A DNA stretch of 64,000 nt from the NCBI GenBank assembly GCA_029213195.1, contig JARGNI010000011.1:79479-143478 (forward strand), read 5' to 3'. The notes under the pieces were generated by a model. The model was not told the origin of the DNA. It worked only from the letters and a program-made list of their open reading frames with translations, and made no database searches. The stretch is from Verrucomicrobiales bacterium. GTDB lineage: Bacteria > Verrucomicrobiota > Verrucomicrobiia > Verrucomicrobiales > DEV007. Shown one piece after another: positions 63,268 to 64,000 of this stretch; position 1 is the stretch's first letter, and every line of letters starts with the position of its first letter. Made by a program: the position numbers and the translations under genes.

Positions 63268-63933
63268 ATGCAATCAACACTCTTCCCCCCGGACCTCGAT
63301 CGGGTCGGGGTGAAGATCTGTGGGATCACGACCGAAGAACAAGCCCAAGCCATCGTCAAGGCGGGGGCCGATGCGCTCGGGATCAATTTCTGGCCACGGT
63401 CGAAACGCTACATCGCCATCGAAGATGCCCGCCCCTGGCTCCTCGACCTGGAAGGCGTCGTCCCTCGAGTCGCCGTCACCGTCAATGCGAGCGACGATGA
63501 AATTCGGGCGATTGCCGAATCGGGAGCAATCGACTGGATCCAACTCCACGGCGATGAGACACCTGACAGGGTAGAGTCCCTGACCCAACAGGGTTACGCC
63601 GTCTTCAAAGCGATGGGAGTGAAGGATCGCGAGATGCTGGTGACGGCAGCCGCATTTCCCTCCCCGACCCTGCTCCTCGATGCCTATGCTCCGGTGGATT
63701 ATGGCGGTAGCGGAGAGACGATGGATTGGAGTCTCGGAGCGGAAGCCGTAACTCAATGGCCGGATCGCCAGGTCATTCTTGCCGGAGGATTGCATCCCGG
63801 AAATGTCGCCGACGCGATCCAGCAGGTAAATCCCGCGGGAGTGGATGTGGCGAGCGGTGTCGAAGAGCGTCCCGGCGTGAAGGATCTCGAGAAGGTTCGC
63901 GCGTTCGTGGAGGCAGCTCGGGGCGCCGGCTGA
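63268..63933 (+). CDS. trpF: Phosphoribosylanthranilate isomerase
   Basis: A 221-aa (beta/alpha)8-barrel enzyme of tryptophan synthesis that isomerises phosphoribosylanthranilate to CdRP. Signatures: VKICGITTEEQA (catalytic Cys), LGINFWPRSKRYI, WIQLHGDETPDRV, LLLDAYAPVDYGGSGETMDW (catalytic Asp) and LAGGLHPGNVADAI. Start and length are normal for the family. It contains copy C of the paired 12-mer repeat at 63561 without loss of frame. No other trp gene is in the window. Confidence 0.94.
   Translation: MQSTLFPPDLDRVGVKICGITTEEQAQAIVKAGADALGINFWPRSKRYIAIEDARPWLLDLEGVVPRVAVTVNASDDEIRAIAESGAIDWIQLHGDETPDRVESLTQQGYAVFKAMGVKDREMLVTAAAFPSPTLLLDAYAPVDYGGSGETMDWSLGAEAVTQWPDRQVILAGGLHPGNVADAIQQVNPAGVDVASGVEERPGVKDLEKVRAFVEAARGAG
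63561..63595. repeat. Dispersed paired 12-mer repeat, copy C, inside trpF
   Basis: ACCTGACAGGGT (63561-63572), a 10-base spacer, ACCCAACAGGGT (63583-63594) and a T. The units are identical to those of copy A but in the opposite order. It lies within trpF without disturbing the reading frame or the usual length of the protein. Confidence 0.65.
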
Positions 63934-64000
63934 GACTATTTTCTCTGGCGCTTCGCTGTTCTGAGTGGGTTCTAGCAAAGGCGGGGCGGATGAGTCAAGA

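Noticed and set aside
1..64000. CRISPR arrays, rRNA genes, prophage or integrase genes
   Set aside because: None seen on reading either strand; no regular spaced repeats or phage-type gene clusters.

Overview
The window looks like the chromosome of a free-living, probably marine or sediment-dwelling member of the PVC superphylum, most likely a verrucomicrobium. The basis is gene content: secreted sulfatases in bulk, planctomycete-type cytochrome c proteins (PSCyt1, DUF1553, DUF1592-type, DUF1552), SHD1-like secreted proteins, a DUF1080 protein, an LL-diaminopimelate aminotransferase (DapL) route to lysine, and moderately high GC. No rRNA, tRNA or CRISPR array was found, and the only transposon trace is a short IS3-type fragment. 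All function calls are by reading; no database search was possible.

Layout. 1-2638 (+) holds the end of a DUF1553 protein and a secreted cytochrome c/LamG/WD40 protein. 2675-17295 (-) is a run of eight genes pointing left: four sulfatase genes (one carrying two sulfatase domains), two sialate-O-acetylesterase-like genes (one internally duplicated), a Tat-exported Gfo/Idh/MocA oxidoreductase, and an FGE-like (SUMF1) gene whose core has been deleted out of frame. 17430-22431 (+) is a divergent three-gene unit: DUF1592-type dihaem cytochrome, DUF1552 and an unknown secreted protein. 22508-37350 adds three more sulfatases, a six-hairpin glycosidase, a metallophosphatase fused to a CBM9-like domain, a DPP-IV-type peptidase and an Nramp-like membrane protein. 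Together 2675-37350 reads as a machine for desulfating, deacetylating and cutting a sulfated polysaccharide outside the cytoplasm, without any SusC/D-type uptake genes in view.

37390-52032 is mostly housekeeping: PhoD-like phosphatase, an FHA-adenylate/guanylate cyclase, the pstSCAB phosphate uptake genes (PstC has a very large periplasmic insertion), a NYN-LOTUS RNase, a YugP-like protein that has lost its zinc-protease motif, a DUF1080 protein, two Opp/Dpp ATPases with an IF-1-like gene, and dapL.

52389-56255 is the most interesting regulatory block: fasciclin protein, ECF sigma factor, RskA-like anti-sigma factor, three-domain fasciclin protein. This repeats, in a different phylum, the SigK/RskA/MPT70-MPT83 logic known from Mycobacterium. 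56325-60283 (-) has an S10 peptidase and a second ECF sigma operon. 60464-63933 (+) has nuoB and nuoC, detached from the rest of complex I and preceded by a perfect CRP-type palindrome, then a PGPGW membrane protein, a class V aminotransferase and trpF.

Non-coding points of note: a dispersed paired 12-mer repeat with constant 10-bp spacing (7317, 22457, 63561), a 16-bp tandem duplication at a stop codon (22421), clear terminators at 39265, 44632 and 56274, and a candidate Pho box upstream of pstC.
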